From an uncultured Litoreibacter sp. (GTDB taxonomy: Bacteria > Pseudomonadota > Alphaproteobacteria > Rhodobacterales > Rhodobacteraceae), in contig CANNGL010000005.1 of the NCBI GenBank assembly GCA_947504205.1, positions 118,751 to 182,750 of the forward strand: a stretch of DNA of 64,000 nucleotides, read 5' to 3'. The notes under the pieces are model-generated. The model was not told the DNA's origin. It was given only the letters and a program-made list of their open reading frames with translations, and searched no databases. This document shows, piece after piece, positions 50,474 through 60,106 of this stretch (positions are counted from its first letter, which is position 1; each line of letters begins with the position of its first letter). The position numbers were made by a program, and so were the translations under genes.

Positions 50474-51477
50474 GGTTTATGGCGCCTGGCATTGATGATC
50501 GACCACATTCGGGGCAGGGCGATCACTCCGATCAGCAGTAATCCGATGAAGATCGACATGACGATCCCGGGCACATTGAGCAAGCCCAAGCCGAACGTGA
50601 CAAGTCCCATGACAAATGCTGCAATGACGACACCCGGGATGGATCCTGAGCCACCCAGAATGTTGACGCCGCCCAAAACAACCATTGTAACCACCTCAAG
50701 CTCCATGCCTGTTGCTATGCTGGGTCGCGTCGATCCAAGTCGTGACGTCAGACAAATTGCAGCCAACCCAGACATCAGGCCTGTTAACAGGAACAAGATA
50801 AACTTGACCCGCTGCACTCTGATACCGCTGAATAGTGCCCCGGTAGGGTTGTTGCCGATAGCATAGACTGCTCGACCAAAATTCGTTTTGTGCAGCAGTA
50901 CGCCGTAAATCGCCGCCAGTATTACAAAGATTACCATCTCCACGGTAATCACCCAGAAGACATAACCCTGGCCGAACCAAGCGAAGTCACTGGGGTATCC
51001 GCGAAACGCGCCGTCCCCGAGAATGATGAAACTGATGCCGCGAAACAGGCTCATGGTACCGATTGTGACGACGATCGAGGGCAACCCCAAAACTGTGACG
51101 AAGAACGCGTTGAACGCACCGCACATAATCCCAACGATAAGGCCTATTGCGACCAGTTCGGTTGTGCCGGCCCCATATTGCACCGCCAACCCCATTGCCG
51201 TGCTCGCTAATGCAATGATTGAGGCAACGGAAAGATCGATTTCACCCGCAATGATTAACATGGCCATAGCAAAAGCGATCATGGCTTTTTCAGTGAAATT
51301 GAAGGTCGCGTCGCTGAGATTCCACGCATTCAGGAAATACGGTGACGTGAAGCTGTTCACAATGAATATGGCCACTGCCACGGCCAGCAGAAGCGCCTCC
51401 CAACTCCGAAAAACAGAATGAGCGCGACTGTTAAGCCGATCCGGGATATGGCGGGTTTGGGTGGCCGTTTCGGTCAT
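50470..51477 (-). CDS. rhaQ: L-rhamnose ABC transporter permease RhaQ
   Basis: A 335-residue ribose-type (RbsC family) permease with about eight membrane helices. Family segments are [34 protein letters not shown] and [17 protein letters not shown]. It is coupled to rhaP by a 4-nt overlap. The gene order and the pairing of two permeases match the R. leguminosarum rhamnose transporter. Confidence 0.9.
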   Translation of the reverse strand: MTETATQTRHIPDRLNSRAHSVFRSWEALLLAVAVAIFIVNSFTSPYFLNAWNLSDATFNFTEKAMIAFAMAMLIIAGEIDLSVASIIALASTAMGLAVQYGAGTTELVAIGLIVGIMCGAFNAFFVTVLGLPSIVVTIGTMSLFRGISFIILGDGAFRGYPSDFAWFGQGYVFWVITVEMVIFVILAAIYGVLLHKTNFGRAVYAIGNNPTGALFSGIRVQRVKFILFLLTGLMSGLAAICLTSRLGSTRPSIATGMELEVVTMVVLGGVNILGGSGSIPGVVIAAFVMGLVTFGLGLLNVPGIVMSIFIGLLLIGVIALPRMWSIINARRHKP

Positions 51478-52457
51478 GTCGAACCCTCCGCAGATTTGAG
51501 GATGATCCGGCCCTTTGTTTTACCTGCTCGTGCATTGAAGGCGACCGCGATCAGGATCGCGCTGCCGGAAATTGCCAACTGCCAGAAGGGCGAGATGTTG
51601 ATCACTGGTAGCGCGTTTTTGACGACGCCCAAGAATATCGCGCCCAACACGGCACCCCCGACAGATCCAATACCACCTGCGATTGAAATGCCTCCAATGA
51701 CGCAGGCAGCGACCACTTCCAGCTCGAACCCTCCAGCGATATCGACATAGGCAACCGCATATCGCGCCACCCAGAGATAGCCGGTCAGCCCGGCCAAAGC
51801 GCCCGACAGGACGAAGGCCAGAAATTGTGTTTTCCCAACATTGATACCCGCGTAGACAGCGGCATGAGGATTGCCACCGACGGCGAAGATTGCGCGTCCC
51901 AATGACGTACGCGCCATCATGATACCGAATATGACGACCGCGAGAATGGCAACCCAAGAGAGCATAGGTAGCCCAAGAACAGTAGTGCGCGGAAAGCCAG
52001 TGAAGGCGTCACTCATTTCATGGGCGTTTACCCATTTTCCGTCCGAAATCAGGAAGATGATGCCTCGAAAGACTGTCATGGTACCCAAGGTGACAACGAT
52101 AGGCGGTATGGCAAGTTTCCAGACCAAAAGGCCGTTGATTGCGCCCATGATTGCACCCAGCAAGATCGCGATTGTCAGAATAACCGGAATTGGAAGACCA
52201 GGCATGGCGACATTTATCATGGCGACAACCATCCCCGTGAGCGCCAAATTGGCCGCTACGGAAAGATCAATACAACGGGTCAAGATCACGACCATTTGCC
52301 CGAGCGCCAGAATGATCAGGGGTGCCGTATCGTTAAATACATTTAATAAGTTGCTTGGAGCGGCGAAGCCGGCAAAACGCGCAGAAATCAAAACTAGCAA
52401 TGCCAGTATTGCAATGCTCAGAATTAGTTCTCGAACGGGGATGACTCGCGGCAGCAT
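51474..52457 (-). CDS. rhaP: L-rhamnose ABC transporter permease RhaP
   Basis: A 327-residue RbsC-family permease related to rhaQ. It has ILTRCIDLSVAANLALTGMV, VVTLGTMTVFRGIIFLIS and CVIGGISIAGGIGSVGGAV. It is 3 nt from the rhaT stop and overlaps rhaQ. Together RhaP and RhaQ form the channel energised by RhaT. Confidence 0.9.
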   Translation of the reverse strand: MLPRVIPVRELILSIAILALLVLISARFAGFAAPSNLLNVFNDTAPLIILALGQMVVILTRCIDLSVAANLALTGMVVAMINVAMPGLPIPVILTIAILLGAIMGAINGLLVWKLAIPPIVVTLGTMTVFRGIIFLISDGKWVNAHEMSDAFTGFPRTTVLGLPMLSWVAILAVVIFGIMMARTSLGRAIFAVGGNPHAAVYAGINVGKTQFLAFVLSGALAGLTGYLWVARYAVAYVDIAGGFELEVVAACVIGGISIAGGIGSVGGAVLGAIFLGVVKNALPVINISPFWQLAISGSAILIAVAFNARAGKTKGRIILKSAEGST

Positions 52458-52460
52458 TGG

Positions 52461-53984
52461 CTAGACCTCTGCCATCTGCGGTGTGGTTGTGATGCCTGCG
52501 GCGTGCCGGACCAGCGTTTCAGGGCTGAGTTTCTTATCCGAAAGCTCTACCTCTATCCGGCCGTCTCGCATAACGATCACCCGGTCGGACATGCCGATAA
52601 TCTCGGGGATTTCCGAACTGACCATAATGATCGATAGGCCTTGGGCTGCAAGTTCGGCCATAAAGTCATGCACCGCGGCCTTTGATCCAATGTCGACCCC
52701 CTTGGTGGGCTCATCCAAAATAATGACCTGTGGACGGGTTGCGAGCCACTTTGCGATAACGACCTTCTGTTGGTTGCCGCCCGACAGGTTGCCTACATCT
52801 TGATCCAAGGAAGCGGCGCGCAGATCGAGACGCTCAGAATACTCGCGCGCAAGTTTGAATTCCTCGACAAGTCTCAAAAACCCGGATTTGGATGTTTGCC
52901 CAAGCGAGGGCAGGGTAATGTTCTGAAAGATCGGAAGCCCGATGATGGCGCCTTGTTTGCCTCGATCCTCGGGCACGTAGACGATGCCATTCGCAATTGC
53001 ATCGGCAGGCGATCGGATGTTGCAGGTTTTTCCATTGATTTCGCAAACGCCGCTTGAGGGTCTGGTTATGCCAAACAGTGATTGCATGAATTCAGATCGG
53101 CCCGCCCCGACGAGGCCATAAAAACCCAGAATCTCACCGGCTTTCAACGTGAAGCTGATATCGGCGAATTCAGTTGGGTGACCGTAATTTATGACTTTCA
53201 GGACATCCGAGGCGACAGTCGCTTCACGTTCGGGAAAAATGTGATCGACAGTTCGGCCCACCATCATTTCGACAAGCGCATCCTGGCTGATATCGGCGAT
53301 AAGGCCTTTATCGACGAAAGCCCCATCTCGAAAAACGACGTAGTGATCAGCTATGCGAAAAATCTCGTCGAACTTGTGGCTAATGAACAGAATGGCCTTG
53401 CCTTGTGTCTTCAGCGTTTCAATCAGCTCGTAGAGCTCTGATATCTCTTTGTGCGACAGCGCTGCCGTTGGTTCATCCATGATCACCACCCGCGCATCGA
53501 CCGACAACGCCCGTGCAATGGCCACGAGGTGTTTGTTCGCAATGCCTAGGTCGCGCAGCTTTGTTCGAGAGCTAAACATCGCGCCGATACTCTCCAGAAG
53601 CTTGGACGCTGCCTCATGCATCGCTCTGCTGTCGATGAGGCCGAAGGTATTTCGAGGGGCGTGACCTAAGAAGATGTTTTCTGCGACGGACAGCTCATCG
53701 AACAAAACCGTCTCCTGATGGATCGCTGTGATACCCGCATCTCCCGCAGCATTGGCATTGGCGAACCTGATCGGGTCCCCATCGATCCTGATCGTGCCTT
53801 CATCGGGCTGGTATATCCCGGTCAAAATTTTGACAGTAGTTGATTTACCTGCCCCGTTTTCGCCGACCAGAGCCGTCACTTGGCCCGCGTATAAATCCAG
53901 CTGAACCGAGTCCAAGGCTTTCACGCCCGGAAAGGTTTTGGTGATGGCGTCCATCGACACGACGGGCGTTACGCTCTCGGTCAT
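52461..53984 (-). CDS. rhaT: L-rhamnose ABC transporter ATP-binding protein RhaT
   Basis: A 507-residue double-cassette ATPase. The N-terminal cassette has Walker A GENGAGKSTTVKI, and the C-terminal cassette has the LSGGNQQKVVIAKWLA signature and VIILDEPTKGVDIGSKA Walker B. The C-cassette Walker A is degenerate (GLVGAGRSEFMQ), as usual in sugar importers. ATG 53984 is preferred over a 52-codon upstream extension that enters rhaS. A 73-nt gap to rhaS contains no clear hairpin. Confidence 0.95.
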   Translation of the reverse strand: MTESVTPVVSMDAITKTFPGVKALDSVQLDLYAGQVTALVGENGAGKSTTVKILTGIYQPDEGTIRIDGDPIRFANANAAGDAGITAIHQETVLFDELSVAENIFLGHAPRNTFGLIDSRAMHEAASKLLESIGAMFSSRTKLRDLGIANKHLVAIARALSVDARVVIMDEPTAALSHKEISELYELIETLKTQGKAILFISHKFDEIFRIADHYVVFRDGAFVDKGLIADISQDALVEMMVGRTVDHIFPEREATVASDVLKVINYGHPTEFADISFTLKAGEILGFYGLVGAGRSEFMQSLFGITRPSSGVCEINGKTCNIRSPADAIANGIVYVPEDRGKQGAIIGLPIFQNITLPSLGQTSKSGFLRLVEEFKLAREYSERLDLRAASLDQDVGNLSGGNQQKVVIAKWLATRPQVIILDEPTKGVDIGSKAAVHDFMAELAAQGLSIIMVSSEIPEIIGMSDRVIVMRDGRIEVELSDKKLSPETLVRHAAGITTTPQMAEV

Positions 53985-54057
53985 TTTCGCTCTCTTTTGA
54001 ATTGGGGCGTGGGTGTCGGGCGCAGCGATACTAGAGCGCCGCGCCAGACTAGGGAGA

Positions 54058-55050
54058 TCAGAAGATTGACTTGAACTCGTCAATATTGCTGGCGTCGTAG
54101 ATAAACGGATCAGCCATTGCGCCCTCTGAATTGTCGTCAAGGGTCAAGCTGCCCATTCTTCCCATCGGAATAGCAGAGCCCGGATCGGTCGCGGCACCAT
54201 TTTTAGCGATCTCGTAGGCAAGCATTGTGGCGGAGTAGCCCAGATCAATTGGGTTCCAGATTGCGAAGGATTGCGACGCGCCGGATTCAATCGCGCCCGC
54301 CATCTCGGATGGCAAGCCGAGCCCAGTAACGTTGACCTCGCCAACTTTTCCCGCATCGACCACAGCTTGCGCCGCTGCGACGATCCCCACAGATGTTGGT
54401 GCGATGATCGCATCAAGATCGGGATAGGATTGCATCAGGCCAGTCGCTTCACGGTACGACTTGTCTGCCAGATCATCTCCGTAAACTGTAGCGACCACGT
54501 TGATGCCCGGATAGTTGCCCATCACCTTGTTCATCTCTTCGATCCAGGTGTTCTGGTTGGTCGAGGTGGTTGTGGCCGAAAGAACCGCAACATCACCGCC
54601 ATCTGGCAGATGGTCGGCGGCCAGCTTGATGATCATGTTCCCGATCAGGGCATTGGACGAGGGGTTGAGATGCATCTGACGACCCTCTGGCGCGACGCCG
54701 CTGTCCCAGCTAATGACCGTGATACCGCGTTGCATCGCTTTTTTCAGGGCAGGCACCAATGCGTCAGTGTCGTTTGCAGAGATTGCAATCGCGTCTACGT
54801 TTTGTGCAATCAGGGCATTGATCACCTCAATCTGACCTTCGGCTGTGGTATCAGTGGGGCCTGTATAGATAATTTCTACACCACCTAATTCGGCCGCGGC
54901 CTCTTCCGCGCCTTTTGCGGCGGCTTCGAAAAAACCAATGCCGAGCGCTTTTACGACCAGTGCAATACGTGTGTCTTCCGCGGATGCGGGTGCCGCGATC
55001 ATCATCGCGGCGGCGGCAGCTGAGGCCAGTATCTTGTTTAATACACTCAT
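54058..55050 (-). CDS. rhaS: L-rhamnose-binding periplasmic protein RhaS
   Basis: A 330-residue type-I sugar-binding protein. The signal peptide covers residues 1-24 (KILASAAAAAMMIAAPASA). Sugar-binding folds show in ISANDTDALVPALKKAMQRG and VISWDSGVAPEG. The C-terminus IYDASNIDEFKSIF is typical of RhaS. ATG 55050 has a GGAGG upstream; the frame begins earlier (55119) but overlaps the rhaR end. It delivers rhamnose to RhaPQT. Confidence 0.92.
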   Translation of the reverse strand: MSVLNKILASAAAAAMMIAAPASAEDTRIALVVKALGIGFFEAAAKGAEEAAAELGGVEIIYTGPTDTTAEGQIEVINALIAQNVDAIAISANDTDALVPALKKAMQRGITVISWDSGVAPEGRQMHLNPSSNALIGNMIIKLAADHLPDGGDVAVLSATTTSTNQNTWIEEMNKVMGNYPGINVVATVYGDDLADKSYREATGLMQSYPDLDAIIAPTSVGIVAAAQAVVDAGKVGEVNVTGLGLPSEMAGAIESGASQSFAIWNPIDLGYSATMLAYEIAKNGAATDPGSAIPMGRMGSLTLDDNSEGAMADPFIYDASNIDEFKSIF

Positions 55051-55087
55051 GGTTTCCTCCCTTTGAGTGGTTGCTGGTTGAGGTGGC

Positions 55088-55891
55088 TTAAGACACCACT
55101 CCTGTTTTTTGAGCCGCACCTTTCGCCACGACGATCAGTTTCACGTCCGCTGCTTCCAACATGGATGCAGTGCGATCATCGATGCCGTCGTCGGTGATGA
55201 TCGTGTCGATGCGCGCCAATGGGCACAGAATGAGGCTTGAGCGAACCTCGAACTTTGCGCTGTCAGCAAGCACGATCAGCTCCTCGGCTTGTCCAATCAG
55301 TTTTTGTTCCGCCTGGATCAAAAGTGGATCCTGCTCCATCAAACCCAGCGGTCCCAGACCTTGCGCGCCCATGAACATCCGTTTTGCGTAGAAGTTCCGG
55401 GTCACGTCATTTTCGAAGGGTGACAGGATGATGTTTTGCTCGCGGTAGATAACGCCCCCGGAGAGCAGAACGGTGTTTCGAGAATTCTTCAGAAGATGCT
55501 CGGCGATCGGAAAAGAGTTCGTGAACACCTGCATTTGACGTGAGGCGAGCGGGTGAACCATCTGAAACGTCGTCGTGCCGCCATTGATGATAATCGGTTC
55601 ACCATCGCTGCAAAGTTCAACGGCCGCTGCGGCGATGGCCTGCTTTTCTGAAATGTTGATCGTTTCGTTGTAAGAAAAAGGGCGACCGGCCAATCCGACG
55701 AAAGGTGTTGTCGTAAGAGCTTCTGCGCCTCCCCGAACACGCCGGAGCTTCCCCGCGTCATCAAGTGCGTTGATATCGCGCCGCACGGTCGCTTCCGAGG
55801 CCCCGGTCAGATTGCAGAGGTCGGCAACGGTCACAAGTGATCGGTCCTGAACTGCCGACAAAATCACCCTGTGCCTGTCATTCTCGTGCAT
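55088..55891 (-). CDS. rhaR: DeoR-family repressor of the rhamnose locus
   Basis: A 267-residue DeoR/GlpR regulator. Its N-terminal helix-turn-helix (VTVADLCNLTGASEATVRRD, about 20-39) precedes a sugar-phosphate-sensing domain (EPIIINGGTTTFQMVHPL and the later VLADSAKFEVRSS). ATG 55891 (MHENDRHR) is chosen; nine upstream codons are doubtful. It heads the rha transport operon and is divergent from rhaD. The 77-bp palindrome with repeated ATGATTGA boxes between them is the expected operator. Confidence 0.9.
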   Translation of the reverse strand: MHENDRHRVILSAVQDRSLVTVADLCNLTGASEATVRRDINALDDAGKLRRVRGGAEALTTTPFVGLAGRPFSYNETINISEKQAIAAAAVELCSDGEPIIINGGTTTFQMVHPLASRQMQVFTNSFPIAEHLLKNSRNTVLLSGGVIYREQNIILSPFENDVTRNFYAKRMFMGAQGLGPLGLMEQDPLLIQAEQKLIGQAEELIVLADSAKFEVRSSLILCPLARIDTIITDDGIDDRTASMLEAADVKLIVVAKGAAQKTGVVS

Positions 55892-55938
55892 CGAGCTGTC
55901 CTTCTCTACTGCGGTCAACGTGGAGTGAGTCGTTGTTG

Positions 55939-56015
55939 CAAGTCAATCATTAATTGTCATTATCAATCATGCTGCATTGCAGAATGATTGATAATGATTG
56001 AAGATGATTGACTTG
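55939..56015. promoter_or_regulatory. Large palindromic operator between rhaR and rhaD
   Basis: An imperfect 77-bp palindrome centred at 55977. The outer 12 bp (55939-55950 with 56004-56015) and an inner 14-bp block (55957-55970 with 55984-55997) pair exactly. It contains TCAATCAT at 55943 and 55963, and ATGATTGA at 55984, 55994 and 56004, the last three spaced 10 bp apart, one helical turn. Confidence 0.75.
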
Positions 56016-56082
56016 TGGGTATCGGACAGGCAGCGTATCTGCAGACCATATCTGCCTGAATCTGCCGTTGATGGAGATCCCA

Positions 56083-58185
56083 ATGCCCGACGCGACCCCG
56101 AGCGAACGCCTTGAAAACAAGTGGGATGCATCCCTTGCGGAAAATTTGAGTGAGCCGGAAAAATTGCTCTATCGCTCAAATCTTCTCGGTTCAGACAAGC
56201 GAATCACGAACTACGGTGGGGGAAATACCTCTGCAAAGGTCATGCAGGATGATCCCTTGACCGGAGATTTGGTTGAAGTGCTTTGGGTGAAGGGCTCTGG
56301 GGGCGATGTAGGATCCATCAAGATGGACGGATTTTCGACGCTCTACATGGACAAGTTGAACGCCCTGCGCGGTATTTATCGCGGAGTAGAGTTTGAGGAC
56401 AAGATGGTTGGGTATTTGCCCCACTGCACCTTCAATCTGAACCCGCGCGCCGCTTCAATCGACACACCGCTTCACGCCTATGTCCCTCGTAAACACGTCG
56501 ATCACATGCACCCGGACGCGATCATCGCTATTGCTGCCGCCAAAGACAGCAAAGCACTTACGAAAGAGATATTTGGCGATAGCATTGGCTGGTTGCCGTG
56601 GAAGCGGCCTGGCTATGAGCTGGGGCTCTGGTTGTCTGAGTTTTGTCAGAAAAACCCGGACGCAAAGGGAGTGGTTCTGGAGAGCCACGGGCTGTTCACA
56701 TGGGCGGATGATGCCTGCGACTGTTATGAGTTGACGCTCGAGGTCATTCAAACTGCGATGGATTGGATTGCCGAAAAGACCGAGGGCAAAGACGCCTTTG
56801 GTGGGGCCGCCCACAAGAGCCTTCCGGCGGAAGATCGTCGCGCTGTGGCGGGCCGTCTGATGCCAGCTATCCGTGGCATGGTTTCGGGCCAGCAACACAT
56901 GGTTGGCCACTTCAGCGATAGCGATACGGTGCTGGAGTTTGTGAATGCGGCGGACATGTCTCGTCTGGCGGCATTAGGTACCTCTTGCCCTGATCATTTC
57001 CTGCGAACAAAAATTTGTCCATTGGTCGTCGACTTTGATCCGGGAAAGCCAGACCTCGAGGCAACGCTCGCGGGCCTTCCTGACGCTGTGGCCGCCTACC
57101 GTAAGCACTATGAGGCCTATTATGAGCGCTGCAAACGCGACGATAGCCCAGCGATGCGCGACCCGAATGCCGTCGTCTACCTGATCCCGGGTGTCGGCAT
57201 GGTTACTTTTGCCAAGGACAAGGCAACAGCCCGGATATCGGGCGAATTCTATGTTAACGCGATCAACGTGATGCGCGGCGCAGATGTGGTGTCCACCTAT
57301 CAAGGTCTGCCGGAGCAGGAAGCCTTCGACATCGAATATTGGTTGCTCGAGGAGGCCAAGCTTCAAAGGATGCCAAAGCCCAAAACGCTCGCTGGGCGTG
57401 TGGCATTGGTGACGGGCGGAGCAGGCGGAATTGGCTCGGCAACGGCTGAAAGATACTTGCGTGAAGGCGCGTGCGTCATGCTGGCAGATATCGACGAAGA
57501 TGCCTTGGCTGGCACTCTGGCCGAGTTGTCCGGACTCTATTCGGCTGATGTCGTGCGATCCGTCGTGATGAACGTTACCGACGAAGCTGCGGTCTCAGCA
57601 GCCTTTGGGCAGATAGCTACTGAGTTCGGCGGTGTAGATATCCTCGTCTCAAACGCGGGTATCGCAAGTTCTGCTCCAGTCACAGAAACCAGTCTGGACC
57701 TTTGGAACAAGAACATGGAAATCCTGTCCACCGGTTACTTCTTGGTCAGCCGCGAGGCGTTCAAGTTGATGCGGGTTCAGGATATCGGTGGTGCGGTCGT
57801 CTTCGTGGCCTCCAAAAATGGTCTGGCGGCATCCCCGAATGCATCTGCATATTGCACAGCGAAGGCCTCAGAGATCCATCTTGCGCGATGTTTGGCGCTA
57901 GAGGGTGCACCTGACGGTATCCGCGTGAACGTGGTCAACCCGGACGCGGTGCTAAGAGGGTCGAAAATCTGGTCCGGCGACTGGCTGAAAGAACGTGCTT
58001 CGACCTATGGTAAAGACAAGGAAGGTCTGGAGGAACATTACCGAGAGCGGTCGTTGCTCAAACGTTCGGTCCTTCCCGAAGACATTGCCGAGGCCGCGTA
58101 TTTCTTTGCTTCGGAACTGTCGTCCAAATCCACTGGGAACATCATCAATGTAGACGCTGGAAACGTCCAAGCATTCACGCGCTGA
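56083..58185 (+). CDS. rhaD: Bifunctional rhamnulose-1-phosphate aldolase/short-chain dehydrogenase RhaD
   Basis: A 700-residue two-domain enzyme. The N-terminal class II aldolase domain (about 1-420) has metal histidines in PLHAYVPRKHVDHMHPDA. The C-terminal SDR domain (about 430-695) has the NAD motif TGGAGGIGSATAERY and the catalytic Tyr/Lys in SAYCTAKAS. It cleaves rhamnulose-1-phosphate to dihydroxyacetone phosphate and L-lactaldehyde; the SDR part can then oxidise lactaldehyde. ATG 56083 has GGAGA upstream. It is divergent from rhaR and 9 nt before rhaI. Confidence 0.95.
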   Translation: MPDATPSERLENKWDASLAENLSEPEKLLYRSNLLGSDKRITNYGGGNTSAKVMQDDPLTGDLVEVLWVKGSGGDVGSIKMDGFSTLYMDKLNALRGIYRGVEFEDKMVGYLPHCTFNLNPRAASIDTPLHAYVPRKHVDHMHPDAIIAIAAAKDSKALTKEIFGDSIGWLPWKRPGYELGLWLSEFCQKNPDAKGVVLESHGLFTWADDACDCYELTLEVIQTAMDWIAEKTEGKDAFGGAAHKSLPAEDRRAVAGRLMPAIRGMVSGQQHMVGHFSDSDTVLEFVNAADMSRLAALGTSCPDHFLRTKICPLVVDFDPGKPDLEATLAGLPDAVAAYRKHYEAYYERCKRDDSPAMRDPNAVVYLIPGVGMVTFAKDKATARISGEFYVNAINVMRGADVVSTYQGLPEQEAFDIEYWLLEEAKLQRMPKPKTLAGRVALVTGGAGGIGSATAERYLREGACVMLADIDEDALAGTLAELSGLYSADVVRSVVMNVTDEAAVSAAFGQIATEFGGVDILVSNAGIASSAPVTETSLDLWNKNMEILSTGYFLVSREAFKLMRVQDIGGAVVFVASKNGLAASPNASAYCTAKASEIHLARCLALEGAPDGIRVNVVNPDAVLRGSKIWSGDWLKERASTYGKDKEGLEEHYRERSLLKRSVLPEDIAEAAYFFASELSSKSTGNIINVDAGNVQAFTR

Positions 58186-58194
58186 GGTAACACC

Positions 58195-59469
58195 ATGATC
58201 GACAACAACATCATTGAATTGGACAATGAGCGTGCCGCCACGACCTTGAAAGCTGATTACGCGGCGCTTGCAGAGCACTTGGATCGTCGTGGGATTGATA
58301 TCGAGGGAATCAAGTCCAAAGTCTCGAAATACGGTGTTGCTATCCCCAGTTGGGGCGTCGGCACTGGCGGCACACGATTTGCTCGGTTTCCCGGGCCCGG
58401 GGAGCCGCGGAACATATTCGATAAGCTTGATGATTGCGGTGTAATTCAACAACTGGCCAAAGCAACGCCAACCGTGTCGCTTCATATCCCGTGGGACAAG
58501 GCCTCCCCCGCTGACCTGACGACCAAAGTGCAGGAAGTTGGTCTTTCGTTTGATGCGATGAACTCGAACACATTTCAGGATCATCCCGGCCAGCAGCACA
58601 GCTACAAGTTCGGCTCGCTCTCAAATACTGACAACGCGACGCGTCAGATGGCAGTTGAACACAATATCGAGTGCATCGAATTGGGCCGTCAAATTGGATC
58701 CAAAGCGCTGACGATATGGGTGGGGGATGGCTCCAATTTTCCGGGGCAGGCGAATTTTACGAAACAATTTGAACGATACCTCGATGCCGTTGGGAAGGTC
58801 TATGCGGCGCTGCCCGATGATTGGACGTTGTTGACCGAACACAAGATGTATGAGCCCGCGTTTTATTCCACCGTCGTTCAGGATTGGGGCACCAACCTGC
58901 TAATCGCACAGCAGATGGGCGACAAAGCCAAGTGCCTCGTGGATCTTGGGCATCACGCGCCCAATGTGAATATCGAAATGATCGTCGCACGCTTGACGCA
59001 GTTCAATAAGCTGGGAGGATTCCACTTCAACGACAGCAAGTATGGCGATGACGATCTCGACACTGCCAGTATAGACCCGTACCGTCTTTTCTTGGTGTTC
59101 AATGAACTGGTCGAAGCAGAGTCAGACCCGTCCTTCAAGCCGATGCACATGCTTGACCAAAGTCACAATGTGACCGACCCCATCGAAAGCTTGATGATGT
59201 CCGCAATGGAAGTCCAACGCGCCTATGCGCAGGCTCTTCTTGTTGATCGTGAAGCTTTGGCCGGGTTCCAGGAGGAAAACGATGCATTGATGGCGACGAC
59301 TGCGCTGAAAAAGGCATTCCGCACGGACGTCGAGCCCATCCTGGCGATGGCGCGTTTGGAGGCGAAGGGTGCGATTGACCCAGTCTCGGCATACCGCGCC
59401 TCTGGTTATCGTCAGGCCGTTGCCAAGGATCGACCTGCAGTGGCGGGCGGGGGCGGTGGAATTGTCTGA
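58195..59469 (+). CDS. rhaI: L-rhamnose isomerase (rhizobial RhaI type)
   Basis: A 424-residue TIM-barrel isomerase converting L-rhamnose to L-rhamnulose, the first intracellular step. It has the expected metal-binding acid/His segments: SLHIPWDKA, EHKMYEPAFYST, CLVDLGHHAPNVNIE and FHFNDSKYGDDDLD. The family is distinct in sequence from E. coli RhaA. It is coupled to rhaD in a two-gene operon. The C-terminus ends in a Gly-rich GGGGGIV tail. Confidence 0.95.
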   Translation: MIDNNIIELDNERAATTLKADYAALAEHLDRRGIDIEGIKSKVSKYGVAIPSWGVGTGGTRFARFPGPGEPRNIFDKLDDCGVIQQLAKATPTVSLHIPWDKASPADLTTKVQEVGLSFDAMNSNTFQDHPGQQHSYKFGSLSNTDNATRQMAVEHNIECIELGRQIGSKALTIWVGDGSNFPGQANFTKQFERYLDAVGKVYAALPDDWTLLTEHKMYEPAFYSTVVQDWGTNLLIAQQMGDKAKCLVDLGHHAPNVNIEMIVARLTQFNKLGGFHFNDSKYGDDDLDTASIDPYRLFLVFNELVEAESDPSFKPMHMLDQSHNVTDPIESLMMSAMEVQRAYAQALLVDREALAGFQEENDALMATTALKKAFRTDVEPILAMARLEAKGAIDPVSAYRASGYRQAVAKDRPAVAGGGGGIV

Positions 59470-59504
59470 CTGACAGCGTTGCCGATCTCTGTAGATACCC
59501 ATCG

Positions 59505-59521
59505 AAAACTAACGTAGTTTT
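59505..59521. terminator. Small AT-rich dyad after rhaI
   Basis: AAAACTA-ACG-TAGTTTT, 7-bp perfect arms, 36 nt after the rhaI stop. The stem is AT-rich and weak, with T bases at its end; it could be a terminator or a regulator site for the following gene. Confidence 0.4.
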
Positions 59522-59583
59522 AACTCTAACGTCTTGGGTGGTCGTGTGGCTAACTCAAGCGGCTGATGTTGGAGGTTCTATCG

Positions 59584-60027
59584 GTGAAATTGAGCTACAT
59601 CTTCGTTGGGTTTAGTATGGTTGCGGCAACCGCAGCCTTTGCGCACAGCGGTGTTAAGAATGCTGCTGTCAAAGCCCGTATGGATGCCATGAGCAGTATT
59701 GGCGCAGAGATGAAAACTCTGGGCGAAATGACCAAGGGTGTTTCCGCTTTCGATGTGAGTATTGCGCGGGCAGCGGCGGCATCGATTGCGGACCATGCAG
59801 CCGAAACGCCAGATCTCTTCCGTGCGGAAGAAGATGATCCGAAGTCGGAGGCGACGCCTGCGATATGGGCAGATTTTGATGATTTCACTGCCAAGGCGGT
59901 CGCATTGGAAAACGCAGCGCGCGGCGCATCATCAACGATCTCAAGCGTTGATGATCTCGCTCCAGCCATGAAGGCGCTTGGGGAAACGTGCAAGGCATGC
60001 CACGCAGACTATCGGCAGAAGAGATAA
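59584..60027 (+). CDS. Periplasmic cytochrome c' family protein
   Basis: A 147-residue protein with a signal peptide (KLSYIFVGFSMVAATAAFA) and a four-helix bundle. Its heme attachment site CKACH is at the C-terminus (ETCKACHADYRQ), the hallmark of cytochrome c'. Such proteins bind NO or CO at a five-coordinate heme. GTG 59584 is chosen because GGAGG (59571-59575) sits 8 nt before it; an ATG at 59566 would begin before the ribosome-binding site. It is transcribed alone. It could protect against NO; no nitrite or NO reductase genes are nearby. Confidence 0.85.
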   Translation: MKLSYIFVGFSMVAATAAFAHSGVKNAAVKARMDAMSSIGAEMKTLGEMTKGVSAFDVSIARAAAASIADHAAETPDLFRAEEDDPKSEATPAIWADFDDFTAKAVALENAARGASSTISSVDDLAPAMKALGETCKACHADYRQKR

Positions 60028-60037
60028 TCGTTCGGAG

Positions 60038-60090
60038 TATCTATGCGCCGGGATCAGCCTGCATGACGATAGTCGGTGCCTGCATAGATA
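60038..60090. terminator. Long inverted repeat between convergent cytochrome c' and DUF6505 genes
   Basis: TATCTATGC (60038-60046) pairs with GCATAGATA (60082-60090). Inside it GCCG pairs with CGGTGC after a short bulge. It sits between the two stop codons, so it may serve both sides. Confidence 0.5.
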
Positions 60091-60106
60091 GACCTGGCGC
60101 GCGCGA

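Noticed and set aside
55943-56011. Regular octamer repeats as a CRISPR-like array
   Set aside because: Repeats are only 8 bp, palindromically arranged, in a divergent promoter, with no cas genes. A DeoR operator explains them better.
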